The notes: generated by a model not told the origin, from the letters alone. A DNA stretch of 42,862 bases from Saprospiraceae bacterium UBA7328 (GCA_002471345.1 DKPS01000237.1:1-42862), one strand, 5' to 3'; positions 10,002 through 19,679 are shown, counted from the stretch's first letter. Numbers and translations: made by a program.

Positions 10002-11555
10002 ATGAAAAATAGAGGTACACTATTTATTGCCATAATTGTTTCACTCGGTGGATTCTTATTTGGATTTGATGCTGCGGTCATATCTGGTGTCAATAGTTTC
10101 ATTACTGCAGAATTCGATTTAACCAGTTTGCAATTAGGATGGGTCGTTTCTTCTGTTACTATAAGTTCTGCTCTGGCCATGCTTTTTGTAGGTAAGATCA
10201 GTGATGTTGTGGGTCGTAAAAAGGTATTGATTTTTGTGGCATTACTTTATTCTATTTCAGCCATTTTCTCTGCATTAGCCCCTTCATATTCTATTTTAGT
10301 GATAGCAAGATTGATAGGAGGGTTAGCATTTGGATCTGCATTGGTTCTAGTTCCCGTTTATATAGCTGAGCTAGTTCCGGCAGAGAAAAGGGGTGGTATG
10401 GTCTCCATAAATCAACTTGCTATTGTTACAGGTTTCTCTGTTGCGTACTTCAGCAATTACTTTCTTCTTTCCCTTAGTGATTCCACTGCTGAGTTGATTA
10501 CCAATTTGGGCATTAACACACATACTTGGAGATGGATGTTAGGTTTGGAAGCTTTTCCTGCTCTGATCTATTTCTTCTTGTTGTTTTTAATTCCCAATAG
10601 CCCAAGATGGCTTCTTCTAAAAGGAAAAAAAGAAGAAGCGCAGCAGATTTTGAATAATGTGAATGGCCCTGAGGAAGGAAAGTCTGTAATGAGCGATATT
10701 CTTAAAAGTATTAAAAGCGGTTCTGCTGAGGCAAATTCATCATTTTTTGCTCTGCTCTCACCACGATACAGGATGATTATTTACGTTGCACTTATAGTAG
10801 GAGTAGCCCAAATGGCCGTGGGTATCAATGCTGTTTTCTTTTATGCTACTAATATTTTTGAGCTGACAGGTATGGGACGTGACGCAGCTTTTGTTCAATC
10901 TGTTTGGGTCGGGCTAATTAATGTAGCTTTTACAATATTGGCAATCGTTTTAATTGATAGAGTTGGTCGTCGGCCTTTGTTATTAGCAGGTTTAGCAGGA
11001 ATAGCTATCAGTCTATTGGTTGTAAGCTATGGATTTAATGAGGCTGTATACGAATTGAATGAAGATAAATTGGCCAATCTCACTTTGGACATGGATAAGA
11101 ATCTATTGAACCCATTAGTTGGAGTTACTTATGAAAGTGATGTGGCTTTTAATGATGCATTGGTTAGTGCCATTGGAAGAAAAGAAGCGGCTCTTTATAA
11201 AGGTGACATACTCAAAGCTGCGGTAGAATTGAACCCTTATTTACTACTAGTGGGCATATTAGGCTTTGTGGCATGTTTTGCTTTCTCATTGGGTCCAGTG
11301 ATGTGGGTGCTATTATCTGAAATATTCCCTAATGCCATTAGAGGTATTGCAGTTTCCACAATAGGATTTGTCAATAGTCTAACTTCATATTTTGTCGTTC
11401 AATTTTTCCCCTGGCAGTTAGAAACTTTTGGGAACGTATCTACCTTCATGATATTTGCTATATCAGCATTAATAGCACTTGGGTTACTTTACAAGTTATT
11501 ACCTGAAACCAAAGGAAAGTCGCTTGAAGAATTAGAATTAGAATTGGTAAAATAA
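10002..11555 (+). CDS. MFS sugar/H+ symporter (XylE/GLUT-like)
   Basis: A 517-residue inner-membrane transporter of the major facilitator sugar-porter family. Seen motifs: GGFLFGFDAAVISG in helix 1, DVVGRKK in the loop after helix 2, RLIGGLAFGSALVLVPVYIAE in helix 4, PNSPRWLL after helix 6, DRVGRRPLL after helix 8 and PETKGKSLEELE at the C-terminus. A hydrophilic insert of about 70 residues separates the ninth and tenth helices. The ATG at 10002 is chosen because it places the first helix right after a short MKNRG start; upstream in-frame TTG 9963 and ATG 9981 are possible. The next gene, a GH43 beta-xylosidase, begins two bases after the stop, so uptake of xylose or xylo-oligosaccharides is the likely role. 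This substrate assignment is inferred from context. Confidence 0.88.
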   Translation: MKNRGTLFIAIIVSLGGFLFGFDAAVISGVNSFITAEFDLTSLQLGWVVSSVTISSALAMLFVGKISDVVGRKKVLIFVALLYSISAIFSALAPSYSILVIARLIGGLAFGSALVLVPVYIAELVPAEKRGGMVSINQLAIVTGFSVAYFSNYFLLSLSDSTAELITNLGINTHTWRWMLGLEAFPALIYFFLLFLIPNSPRWLLLKGKKEEAQQILNNVNGPEEGKSVMSDILKSIKSGSAEANSSFFALLSPRYRMIIYVALIVGVAQMAVGINAVFFYATNIFELTGMGRDAAFVQSVWVGLINVAFTILAIVLIDRVGRRPLLLAGLAGIAISLLVVSYGFNEAVYELNEDKLANLTLDMDKNLLNPLVGVTYESDVAFNDALVSAIGRKEAALYKGDILKAAVELNPYLLLVGILGFVACFAFSLGPVMWVLLSEIFPNAIRGIAVSTIGFVNSLTSYFVVQFFPWQLETFGNVSTFMIFAISALIALGLLYKLLPETKGKSLEELELELVK

Positions 11556-11557
11556 GA

Positions 11558-13162
11558 ATGGTTAAAGTCAGAAATCCTATTATAAGAGGTTTCAATCCTG
11601 ACCCCTCTATTATTAGAGTGGGTAAGGACTTTTATATTGCGACATCTACTTTCGAATGGTTTCCAGGAGTTCAGATTCATCATTCCAAAAATCTAGCAGA
11701 TTGGAGATTAATTAAGAGGCCATTAAATAGAAAGTCACAGCTGGATATGCTAGGAGTGCCAGACTCTTGTGGCGTATGGGCACCTTGTTTAAGCCATTAT
11801 GAAGATACTTTTTATTTGATCTATTCAAATGTCAAATCCTTTGATGGAATATGGAAAGACACTCCAAATTACTTGGTCACTACTCAAGATATTTCAGATG
11901 AATGGTCAGATCCTATTTTCATAGACTCTAGTGGATTTGATGGGTCATTATTTCATGATGATGATGGAAGAAAGTGGTATTCTAGTATGATTACAGATCA
12001 GCGAAAAGGGAAATTTTTCGGTGGAATAATTCTTCAAGAATATGATCATTCTCAAAGAAAACTAGTTGGTGAAAAATACAGAATATTTGAAGGAACTGAA
12101 ATAGGTGCGACAGAGGCACCTCATATTTATAAGAGAAATGGATATTACTATCTCATGACTGCCGAAGGCGGGACAGAATATGGTCATGCAATATCATTAG
12201 CCCGATCAAGAAAAATAATCGGACCATACGAACTACATCCAGATAACCCAATCTTATCTGCAAGAAATCACCCAAATGCATCTCTTCAAAAATGTGGTCA
12301 TGGAGATCTAGTAGAGACTGCTGAAGGAGATTGGTATAGTGTATTTCTTACTGGACGCCCCCTTTCCAAGCAAGGTAGATGTACGCTTGGAAGAGAAACG
12401 GCGATAGCTCCTATGATTTGGGAAGACGACAATTGGTTATATCACAAGGAAGGGAGCAATCCTCCATTATTAGAAATAGAGATTTCAGATTTAATAAGTG
12501 ATGAGGGATCTTTAGAAAACCTTGAAAGAGATCATTTTGATACAGCTAAGCTTAATTCTCATTTCCAATCCCTTCGTATTCCCATAACTGATGAATGGGC
12601 ATCTTTATCATCTAGGAAAGGATTTTTAAGGCTATATGGACGCGAAAGTTTAAATTCTTTACATAATCAATGTCTAATAGCCAGAAGAGTCCAATCCTTT
12701 CATATAGAAGCATCTACTTGTTTAGAATTTTCACCTATATCTTTTCAAAACATAGCTGGTCTTGTGTGTTATTATAACACAGCTCACTGGTACTATCTCA
12801 ATGTTTTTGGTGATGAAGATGGAACATCTAAATATCTACAAATCATAGCAAGTGATAATTTCGAAATGAATGATATTCTTGCTGAACCTGTGAATATTTC
12901 AAACCAATCAAAAATCTATCTCAAAGTTGTTTTCAAAAAAGCTGAGATCCAGTTTTATTATGGAATCAATGAGAATGATTGGAATCCTATCGGCCCAACT
13001 CTTGATGGAAGTAAATTGTCTGATGACTATGTAAGAGAAGGAAGCAATAGATATAGACCAGCTTTTACAGGGGCATTTGTAGGTATTTGTTGCCAAGACT
13101 TATCAGGGCAAGGTTGTCATGCTGATTTTGACTGGTGGGATTATAATGAGAAGAATGACTAA
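11558..13162 (+). CDS. GH43 beta-xylosidase, intracellular
   Basis: A 534-residue glycoside hydrolase family 43 enzyme, probably the XynB-type beta-xylosidase that cleaves xylose from the non-reducing end of xylo-oligosaccharides. The five-bladed propeller holds the catalytic trio: Asp15 in GFNPDPSI (general base), Asp128 in SGFDGSLF (pKa modulator) and Glu186 in GATEAPHIY (general acid). A C-terminal beta-sandwich domain, about residues 320-534, supplies the rest of the active-site wall in this subfamily and explains the length. There is no signal peptide, so substrates must be imported first, which fits the sugar symporter whose gene ends two bases upstream. Together they form a small xylan-use operon. 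An alpha-L-arabinofuranosidase activity is an alternative. Confidence 0.92.
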   Translation: MVKVRNPIIRGFNPDPSIIRVGKDFYIATSTFEWFPGVQIHHSKNLADWRLIKRPLNRKSQLDMLGVPDSCGVWAPCLSHYEDTFYLIYSNVKSFDGIWKDTPNYLVTTQDISDEWSDPIFIDSSGFDGSLFHDDDGRKWYSSMITDQRKGKFFGGIILQEYDHSQRKLVGEKYRIFEGTEIGATEAPHIYKRNGYYYLMTAEGGTEYGHAISLARSRKIIGPYELHPDNPILSARNHPNASLQKCGHGDLVETAEGDWYSVFLTGRPLSKQGRCTLGRETAIAPMIWEDDNWLYHKEGSNPPLLEIEISDLISDEGSLENLERDHFDTAKLNSHFQSLRIPITDEWASLSSRKGFLRLYGRESLNSLHNQCLIARRVQSFHIEASTCLEFSPISFQNIAGLVCYYNTAHWYYLNVFGDEDGTSKYLQIIASDNFEMNDILAEPVNISNQSKIYLKVVFKKAEIQFYYGINENDWNPIGPTLDGSKLSDDYVREGSNRYRPAFTGAFVGICCQDLSGQGCHADFDWWDYNEKND

Positions 13163-13264
13163 AAATTACAGAACTTGAGAATTAATGGTGGATTGTAAAA
13201 AGTATAGTGCAACACTTTAATCTAATTACTCCCAATTCTAAATTGACACAAGAAATGCATAAAC

Positions 13265-14401
13265 ATGGCAAGTAGAGAATTTGCATTGGTGATAATATTT
13301 TCCATTTTAGGTGGTATAGGTTGTAAAGAACAAACTACCGATTCCATTGCTATTCAAAAAATGGAGTCAACGAACAAAAGAGAACTAGCCAAATTCGAAC
13401 CTGAAGAGGGCAAATGCATTCTTTTCGTAGGGCAGGATCAAGCAGCTGTGGGTGGTGTAGAAGGATTTGAAGATGGTTATTTCAATCACTTTGAAACTCC
13501 AGGGGGCTTTACAATGTATACTAACTTTTCTCCTGGTGATAGTTCATTTGGATATGAACTTAAGGGATTAGATGGGGTCACAACATTAGATGATTGGGGA
13601 GATGGACCTAGTAATATGAGTGCTCAGATTGCAGATCCTGATTTTGCACATTCTGCATTGGCAATAGGATTGTGGTTTGTGAATCATGAGAAAGAAATTA
13701 TCAATGGAGAACTGGATGGTATAGTGAAAGAGCTGGGAACATGGATCAAAGGTCTAGATAGAAGGCCTGTATTCCTTAGAATCGGATACGAATTTGGTGG
13801 TGAATGGAACCATTATGAAAGAGAGGATTACATTTTAGCTTTTAAAAAGATCAAAGATACCTATGATGTATTGGGTGTGAATAATGTGGCTTATGTATGG
13901 CAATCCCATGGATGGGGAATGGATCAAGAAGAATTAGAAAAGTGGTATCCAAGAGACGATTATGTCGATTGGTGTGGATATTCTATGTTTTCTAGAGGAG
14001 ATGAAGTGCAAATGATTGAGTTTGCGAAAAGACACGACAAACCGGTATTAATTGCAGAAGCTACACCGACCATATCTACTGAGACAACTAAACAAAATGG
14101 GAAAACAAAAGAAACCATTTTATCGAAACCAGAATAAGCTGAAGAGGCATGGGAAAAATGGTTCACTCCATTCTTTAATGTCATTCATGAACCTAGAAAT
14201 AGAATAAAAGCAGTGAGCTATATCAATTGCCACTGGAAGGCCAACCGAATGTGGTTTGACAATCCTACTTTTCAGGATATAGATGCACGATTACATATCA
14301 ATCCTTCTATTGCCGAGAGATGGAAAGAAGAGACCAGTAAAGACATGTATTTGAAAGCAAGTGATGGTCTATGGGAGAAGTTGTGGAAAAATGACAAATA
14401 A
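13265..14401 (+). pseudogene. GH26-like lipoprotein glycosidase, interrupted by an in-frame stop
   Basis: The reading frame encodes 378 residues with one TAA at 14135-14137 (codon 291); the same frame then continues without a gap to 14401. The N-terminus MASREFALVIIFSILGGIGC looks like a lipoprotein signal with the acceptor at Cys20. The body resembles a clan GH-A glycosidase close to family GH26 (beta-mannanase/xylanase): RPVFLRIGYEFGGEWN with candidate acid/base Glu176, and PVLIAEATP with candidate nucleophile Glu265. Both residues lie before the stop. The part after it (about 87 codons, with KAVSYINCHWKANRMWFDN) holds the last barrel strand, so a truncated product would probably not fold. 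It follows the GH43 gene by 102 bases, which fits a hemicellulose function. A sequencing error is a possible alternative. Confidence 0.75.
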
Positions 14402-14485
14402 ATAAAATTGTCATTAAAATTCAAAAAAGGGAATTTATGGCCCGATTCATTTTTGAAACCTTAATCTATAATAGACAAATCAATA

Positions 14486-14779
14486 TTATAGAGATTGAAC
14501 AATGCCTATAATTCCCAATATACTCATATAGCTCATTATAATTGAAAATATAAGGATGCCAACCAATGCGACATTGACAGTAAGTGTGTCTTGATGCTTT
14601 TTCATGAATGACGACCTATTCCCAAATATGAAAATGCAACAAACAGTGATAGGCAATCACAATGCACCAAAGGCCTGAGAAATAATCATAATCACAATAG
14701 ACTTCGCATTAAGTAAATGCACCAGAACACCTAAAATGGAAATGAGAAAGGCGTAAATCCTATAATCGAATCTCTTCAT
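14486..14779 (-). pseudogene. Remnant of an Nramp/MntH-type metal transporter, C-terminal part
   Basis: A 98-codon minus-strand stretch that reads like the last three membrane helices of an Nramp divalent-metal transporter, with one internal TGA at 14657-14659. Recognisable pieces are ISILGVLVHLLNAKSIVIM, IISQAFGAL-stop-LPITV, IFGNRSSFMKKHQD and FSIIMSYMSILGIIG; the SQxFGALxLP and GNRxxxM patterns match the family C-terminus. The N-terminal three quarters are absent: an in-frame stop lies four codons before the ATG and no Nramp-like sequence was seen upstream. It occupies the otherwise empty 516-base gap between the GH26-like pseudogene and dinB. The gene appears dead, being both truncated and interrupted. 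Identification is by eye from a short segment. Confidence 0.6.
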
Positions 14780-14917
14780 GTTTGGTTTTTACTCATGATA
14801 ATCATCTAGTAACCAAGGTAGAAGGGCAACATTTGGAAATCGTCTGGTTTCAGAATATTCAATTTGTGCTATTCAACAAATAAACTCATTATTTTTACAA
14901 GAATTATTTTCACCTCC

Positions 14918-15991
14918 TTGAGCACTCGAAAAATTATACATATTGACATGGATGCATTCTATGCATCAGTAGAACAAAGGGATAATCCCGAGTTACAAGG
15001 CAAACCTGTTGCTGTAGGTGGTGGAGGCAATAGGGGAGTTCTAACTACTGCCAGTTATGAGGCACGTAAATATGGTGTTCGCTCAGCTATGCCTGGATAT
15101 AGAGCAAAACAACTCTGCCCAGAACTTATCTTTGTCCCTGTCCGATTTGATGCTTATAGAACTGCATCGGAACAGATACGGGCAATTTTCAAAAAATACA
15201 CCGACCTCGTTGAACCATTGTCATTTGATGAAGCTTATCTCGATGTTACAGAGAATAAAATAGATGAAAAAATAGCTACGATTGTGGCTAATAAAATCAA
15301 AGCTGAAATTTTAGAAACGACCCATTTGGCATGTTCAGCAGGTGTATCATATTGTAAATTCATAGCCAAAATTGCCTCTGACATCAATAAGCCGAATGGT
15401 ATTTGCGTCATCAAGCCTCATCAGGCTGAAAAATTCTTAGAAGAACTACCAGTTCGCAAATTCTATGGAGTTGGAAAAGTGACCGCTTCTAAGATGGAAG
15501 GTATGGACATTCATACAGGAGCTGATCTTAAAAAGCTCTCAAAAATGGAAATGACTATGCGTTTTGGTAAGGCAGGAGCATTCTATTATGATATTGTAAG
15601 AGGTGTAGATAATAGGCCGGTAATCACCTCAAGAGATCGGAAGTCAATAGCAGTAGAAAGGACATTAGAAAATGATTTAGAAACTATTGAGGAAATCACA
15701 CCCGTCTTAAATAATATCCTTGAAAAATTCTTTGAAAGACTTCAGAAGAACAAATCATACGGTCGAACAGTTACTCTTAAACTTAAAACACATGATTTTA
15801 AAATTCTCACCAGAAGTAGGTCAAAAACATACATTGTAAACAATCATGAAGAAATAAAGTCAATTGCTTTTTCATTATTAGCAGAGAATGAAAAGGATTT
15901 TAAGAAGATAAGATTAATTGGGTTGACAATGTCTAATTTTAAAGACAAAATAGGAGAGAAGGATGACAATGGGCAATTGAATTTGTTTTAG
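14918..15991 (+). CDS. dinB: DNA polymerase IV (Y family)
   Basis: A 357-residue translesion DNA polymerase. The catalytic acidic residues are in HIDMDAFYASVEQ at the N-terminus and SFDEAYLDVTE near residue 90. A helix-hairpin-helix region (LPVRKFYGVGKVTASKMEGM) and a little-finger domain with AVERTLENDLETIEE follow. The C-terminus GQLNLF is a canonical sliding-clamp binding peptide (QLxLF), so the protein should be recruited to stalled forks by DnaN. Its natural start is probably TTG at 14918, giving MSTRKIIHIDMD, the usual family N-terminus; another in-frame TTG at 14864 would add 18 hydrophobic residues not normal for DinB. No SOS box was recognised. It is transcribed alone. Confidence 0.93.
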   Translation: MSTRKIIHIDMDAFYASVEQRDNPELQGKPVAVGGGGNRGVLTTASYEARKYGVRSAMPGYRAKQLCPELIFVPVRFDAYRTASEQIRAIFKKYTDLVEPLSFDEAYLDVTENKIDEKIATIVANKIKAEILETTHLACSAGVSYCKFIAKIASDINKPNGICVIKPHQAEKFLEELPVRKFYGVGKVTASKMEGMDIHTGADLKKLSKMEMTMRFGKAGAFYYDIVRGVDNRPVITSRDRKSIAVERTLENDLETIEEITPVLNNILEKFFERLQKNKSYGRTVTLKLKTHDFKILTRSRSKTYIVNNHEEIKSIAFSLLAENEKDFKKIRLIGLTMSNFKDKIGEKDDNGQLNLF

Positions 15992-16195
15992 AAATTGAAA
16001 CTGCACAGACAAGATCGAATTCAATCGTAAATCACCCAAAATTATTCAGCGATCTACTTCATTTTTCCTAAGTTAAGCGAGTGTCTATCTTCCAAATAAT
16101 AGAAGTGTTGAGTGCTTCTTTAGAGCAAGTTAATAGGTATTTCAATCTCAACGCTCAACAAATCCGTATTTTGTTTCACTTAAAACCTACCTCTC

Positions 16196-18307
16196 ATGAT
16201 AAAAAATATATTTCGGTTAGTCATCGTAACATTTACGAGCATAATTCTCAATTCTTGTAGTGCTGGACTTACATCCAAAATCACCAAGTCTGAAATTCTT
16301 TGGGACACTTGGGGCGTTCCACATATATATGCTACAAATGAAAGTGACCTGTACTATCAAATGGGGTGGGCTCAAATGCATAGTCATGGTGATTTACTAA
16401 TGAAATTATATGCAGAAGCTAGGGGAGAGGCTCCAAAATATTTAGGTGAAAGTGCATTGGAACTAACTGAGAAACTACATACACTTGGTATTCCAGGTTT
16501 GGCTAAAAGTCATTATTCCCAACTTTATGATGAAGAGAAATCAGTTTTATCTGATTTTGTAGATGGTATCAATTCATATGCTGTCGAACATCCTGAACAT
16601 ATTGAGGAAAACCTCAGAGGAATACTTCCTATTTTAGAAACAGATGTTTATGCTCATTCCCTCCGGGATTTTTATGTTGAGTTCATTGGAAATAGAGAAT
16701 TAGCCAATGCACAAAACATTGAAATGGGGTCTAACACCTGGGCCGTTAGTCCTGAGAGGTCAACTTCAGGAAAAGCAATGTTAGTTGCAAATCCGCACCT
16801 TCAATACAACGATTTATGGTTATTCTATGAAGCCCATTTGAATACAGATGATTATAGTATATATGGTTCTACATTGATAGGCCTGCCTACACTTGGCATC
16901 GCTTTTAATGAGCATTTGGGATGGAGCCATACTGTTAATACTTTAGATGCAGCTGACTTGTACAAGCTGAAATTAGATGGCGATGGTTATATTTTAGATA
17001 GAGAGACAAAGCATTTTACAAAAAGGAATTATGACATAGAAATTTTAGAGGAGAATGGTAATTATTCAATCAAAAAACTTGAAGTAAAACATTCTGATCA
17101 TGGCCCAATAGTTAGAGAAAGTGATAATGAAGCTATCGCACTAAGATTGGCTAGAATAAAAGACCCCGGGCACATGACTCATCAATGGAAAAAAATGGGA
17201 GAAAGCAGAACTTTAGAAGAATTCCAAACAGTTCTTAAAGCGAATGATCTTCCCATGTTCAATGTGATGTATGCAGACAAAATGGGGAATATATTTTACC
17301 ACTTTGCAGGATATGTGCCAGAGAGAATCGAAGGTGATTGGGAATTTTGGAGTGGCGAGGTACCGGGAGATGAATCTAAATTCATTTGGAATACATACCA
17401 CACTTATGAGGAAATGCCTAAACTTTTAAATCCAAAATCTGGATGGCTTCAAAATGCTAATGACCCTCCCTACACTTCTACTATTCCAATAGAAATCAAT
17501 CCTGATGATTATCCATCATATATGGCCCCGCTAGAAATGGAATTCAGACCTCAGCGTTCTGCACACATTATGATGGCTGATGAATCAGTCACTTTTGATG
17601 AATTGGTGGCATACAAACACAGCACTACAATGGAGATTGCAGATAGATTGATGGATGATTTGTTGTCTCTGGAACATGGAGAAATGAGCGCCATTCAGAA
17701 GGAGGCCTTTGAGGTCTTGAAAAAATGGGATATGCGAGCTGAAGTTAATTCAGAAGGAGGTGTGTTATTTGCAAATTGGCTATTGCGTATTAGTGGTGGC
17801 AGGCCTTATGGCAATCATTACTTCGAAAAAGATTGGTCTTTAGATGCTCCAGATACTACACCTGATGGATTAAAAGATGGAGATGCTGCACTTGTTGCAC
17901 TAGAAAAAGTTGCATCAGAAATGAAAGAAAACTATGGTAAAATTAATGTAAGATGGGGCGATGTCAATAAGTTGAAAATAGGAGACAAAATGGTACCCGG
18001 CAATGGTGGGCATGGCTGGCTAGGAGAGTTTAGAACGGTTTATTACACTCCTTTAGCTAAACCTGGAACTCCAGAAGCTTTGACTAATTATGCTGTTGCA
18101 GGTGACACTTATGTCGCTGTGATTGAATTTGGCGACCGACCAAAAGCAAAAGTCTTATTGACCTACGGGAATGCGACACAAAAAGGTGACTCCCATGTTG
18201 GAGATCAATTGGAAATGTTTTCTCAAAAGAAAATGAGAGATGCATGGTTTGAAAGAACAGATGTAGAGGCTAATTTAGAGAGAACGGAGGTCTTGAATAG
18301 AAAATAA
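16196..18307 (+). CDS. Penicillin acylase family lipoprotein
   Basis: A 703-residue N-terminal-nucleophile amidohydrolase. The start has a lipoprotein signal with ILNSC, so Cys21 is the lipid anchor and the enzyme is exported. The alpha-chain part includes ILWDTWGVPHIYATNESDLYYQMGWAQMH. The self-cleavage site is MGSNTWAVSPE, with Ser179 becoming the N-terminal nucleophile of the beta chain; the following VANPHLQYN and GLPTLGIAFNEHLGWSHTVN are typical. The family hydrolyses amide bonds in penicillins, acyl-homoserine lactones, glutaryl-cephalosporins or other acylated amines; the substrate here is unknown, and quorum-quenching or lipopeptide hydrolysis are possibilities only. The short alpha region of about 178 residues is normal. 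Monocistronic, with a 204-base upstream gap. Confidence 0.9.
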   Translation: MIKNIFRLVIVTFTSIILNSCSAGLTSKITKSEILWDTWGVPHIYATNESDLYYQMGWAQMHSHGDLLMKLYAEARGEAPKYLGESALELTEKLHTLGIPGLAKSHYSQLYDEEKSVLSDFVDGINSYAVEHPEHIEENLRGILPILETDVYAHSLRDFYVEFIGNRELANAQNIEMGSNTWAVSPERSTSGKAMLVANPHLQYNDLWLFYEAHLNTDDYSIYGSTLIGLPTLGIAFNEHLGWSHTVNTLDAADLYKLKLDGDGYILDRETKHFTKRNYDIEILEENGNYSIKKLEVKHSDHGPIVRESDNEAIALRLARIKDPGHMTHQWKKMGESRTLEEFQTVLKANDLPMFNVMYADKMGNIFYHFAGYVPERIEGDWEFWSGEVPGDESKFIWNTYHTYEEMPKLLNPKSGWLQNANDPPYTSTIPIEINPDDYPSYMAPLEMEFRPQRSAHIMMADESVTFDELVAYKHSTTMEIADRLMDDLLSLEHGEMSAIQKEAFEVLKKWDMRAEVNSEGGVLFANWLLRISGGRPYGNHYFEKDWSLDAPDTTPDGLKDGDAALVALEKVASEMKENYGKINVRWGDVNKLKIGDKMVPGNGGHGWLGEFRTVYYTPLAKPGTPEALTNYAVAGDTYVAVIEFGDRPKAKVLLTYGNATQKGDSHVGDQLEMFSQKKMRDAWFERTDVEANLERTEVLNRK

Positions 18308-18388
18308 ATGTCAAAAAAGGTTTGACTGAAAAATGGAATTAATTAAAGCTCTATTCTACGGATATGACTCTTTGTTCATCCAAAAAAA

Positions 18389-19552
18389 CTAAACCTTCTT
18401 ATAGGCAGGTTTATAGTTTTTGTTATCAACAACGATTTTTGATATAATCTCTTTCATAATCTCAGAGGTACCTCCATAAATAGGTATAACTCTAGCATCT
18501 CTATGCAACCTTCCAATAGGATACTCTTCCATGAATCCGTATCCACCAAACATTTGCAAACAATCATATACCATTTTATTAAGAAGGTCCGAAGTTTTGA
18601 GCTTAAGCATCGAACATTCTTTCACTACATGTTCACCTTGTGATAGTTTATAGCTAGTATGATCTGAAAAAGTTTTCCAAGCGGACCACTCTGTTTCTAG
18701 TTCGGCTATTTTATGTCGAAGAACTTGGAATTGGTTAATTGATTTTCCAAATGCCTTTCTTTCTGAAATGTATTGTAGGGTGAGATCAAGAGCATATCTC
18801 ATCGTTCCAATATTGGCTATGGCTAATGTTAACCTTTCTTCCTGTAAGCTCTCCATCATGTAGTAGAACCCTTTGCCCTCCTCACCAATGAGGTTTTCTA
18901 CAGGAACTTTTACATTATTAAACGCTAATTCAGCAGTATCTGAACACCTTATACCAACTTTATCCAATTTGGAACGAGATACACCTTCACTATCCAGATC
19001 AATAATGATCATCGAGATTCCTTCTCCAGTCTTACATGCCGTTACACAATAGTCTCCATAGTAACCATTAGAGATAAATGTTTTCGAACCATCGATAATA
19101 TAGAAATCGCCATCTCTTTTAGCTGTAGTCCTCAGTGCTCTCAAATCTGAACCTGCAAATGGCTCAGTCATACCCAGAGATCCAATCTTTTCACCGGAAA
19201 CACTAGGTACCAGATATTTCTCTTTAATGAATGGACTACCAGCATTAACCAAGTAATTCATAGCTAAATACGAATGAGAAGCAATCACTGTAGAAAATCC
19301 TGGTGAACCACCAGTCTGAGCAATTTCCTCACACAGAACAGCACTATACATAAAATCAAGCCCCATTCCACCGTACTTTTCATCTACTTCCAGGCCTAAG
19401 AAACCCATCTCTCCTGCCTTCTTTAGCACGCCTCTATCCACTTTTCCCTCTTCTTCCCATTTGGTGATATGAGGTGTGATTTCAGCCTTTACAAAGTCTC
19501 TCAGACTGTCTCTAAAAAGGATATGTTCTTCTGTGTAGAATAATTTGTCCAT
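18389..19552 (-). CDS. Acyl-CoA dehydrogenase, long-chain/isovaleryl type
   Basis: A 387-residue FAD enzyme that introduces the alpha,beta double bond into acyl-CoA. Family motifs are LGMTEPFAGSD at about 126-136 (FAD binding), KTFISNG at 157-163, and LQMFGGYGFMEEYPIGRLHRDARV at 332-355. The usual catalytic glutamate of the YEGT motif is replaced by Gly in IYGGTSEIMKEI (about 358-369). Instead the LQEERLTLA segment carries Glu239, the position used as base in long-chain and isovaleryl-CoA dehydrogenases. The enzyme therefore belongs with that branch. The chain length preference cannot be read. It is followed downstream by a convergent penicillin-acylase-family gene. An enoyl-CoA hydratase lies 1 kb away on the other strand, which would catalyse the next step. 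Confidence 0.9.
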   Translation of the reverse strand: MDKLFYTEEHILFRDSLRDFVKAEITPHITKWEEEGKVDRGVLKKAGEMGFLGLEVDEKYGGMGLDFMYSAVLCEEIAQTGGSPGFSTVIASHSYLAMNYLVNAGSPFIKEKYLVPSVSGEKIGSLGMTEPFAGSDLRALRTTAKRDGDFYIIDGSKTFISNGYYGDYCVTACKTGEGISMIIIDLDSEGVSRSKLDKVGIRCSDTAELAFNNVKVPVENLIGEEGKGFYYMMESLQEERLTLAIANIGTMRYALDLTLQYISERKAFGKSINQFQVLRHKIAELETEWSAWKTFSDHTSYKLSQGEHVVKECSMLKLKTSDLLNKMVYDCLQMFGGYGFMEEYPIGRLHRDARVIPIYGGTSEIMKEIISKIVVDNKNYKPAYKKV

Positions 19553-19627
19553 GATCGTATGATTGAAAGATGAATTTCTGAAATATTAAATTGAGAGTAA
19601 AGAAAACTGATTTAAGAAAAATTAGAC

Positions 19628-19660
19628 AAAAAAAAAAGCCATGATCGATGATCACAGCCT
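19628..19660 (-). terminator. Intrinsic terminator after the HPF/RaiA-like gene
   Basis: On the minus strand the RNA forms an 11-bp stem (three G-U pairs) between 19660-19650 and 19646-19636, with a 3-base loop, followed by about ten U residues ending at 19628. It lies about 20 bases downstream of the stop codon of the small ribosome-associated protein gene and separates it from the acyl-CoA dehydrogenase gene on the same strand. Confidence 0.75.
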
Positions 19661-19679
19661 TATATTTTCACTCTTTATT

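Noticed and set aside
14135..14137. Programmed stop-codon readthrough or recoding of the TAA in the GH26-like gene
   Set aside because: TAA is not a selenocysteine or pyrrolysine codon and no stimulatory structure was noticed; a plain nonsense mutation or sequencing error is simpler.
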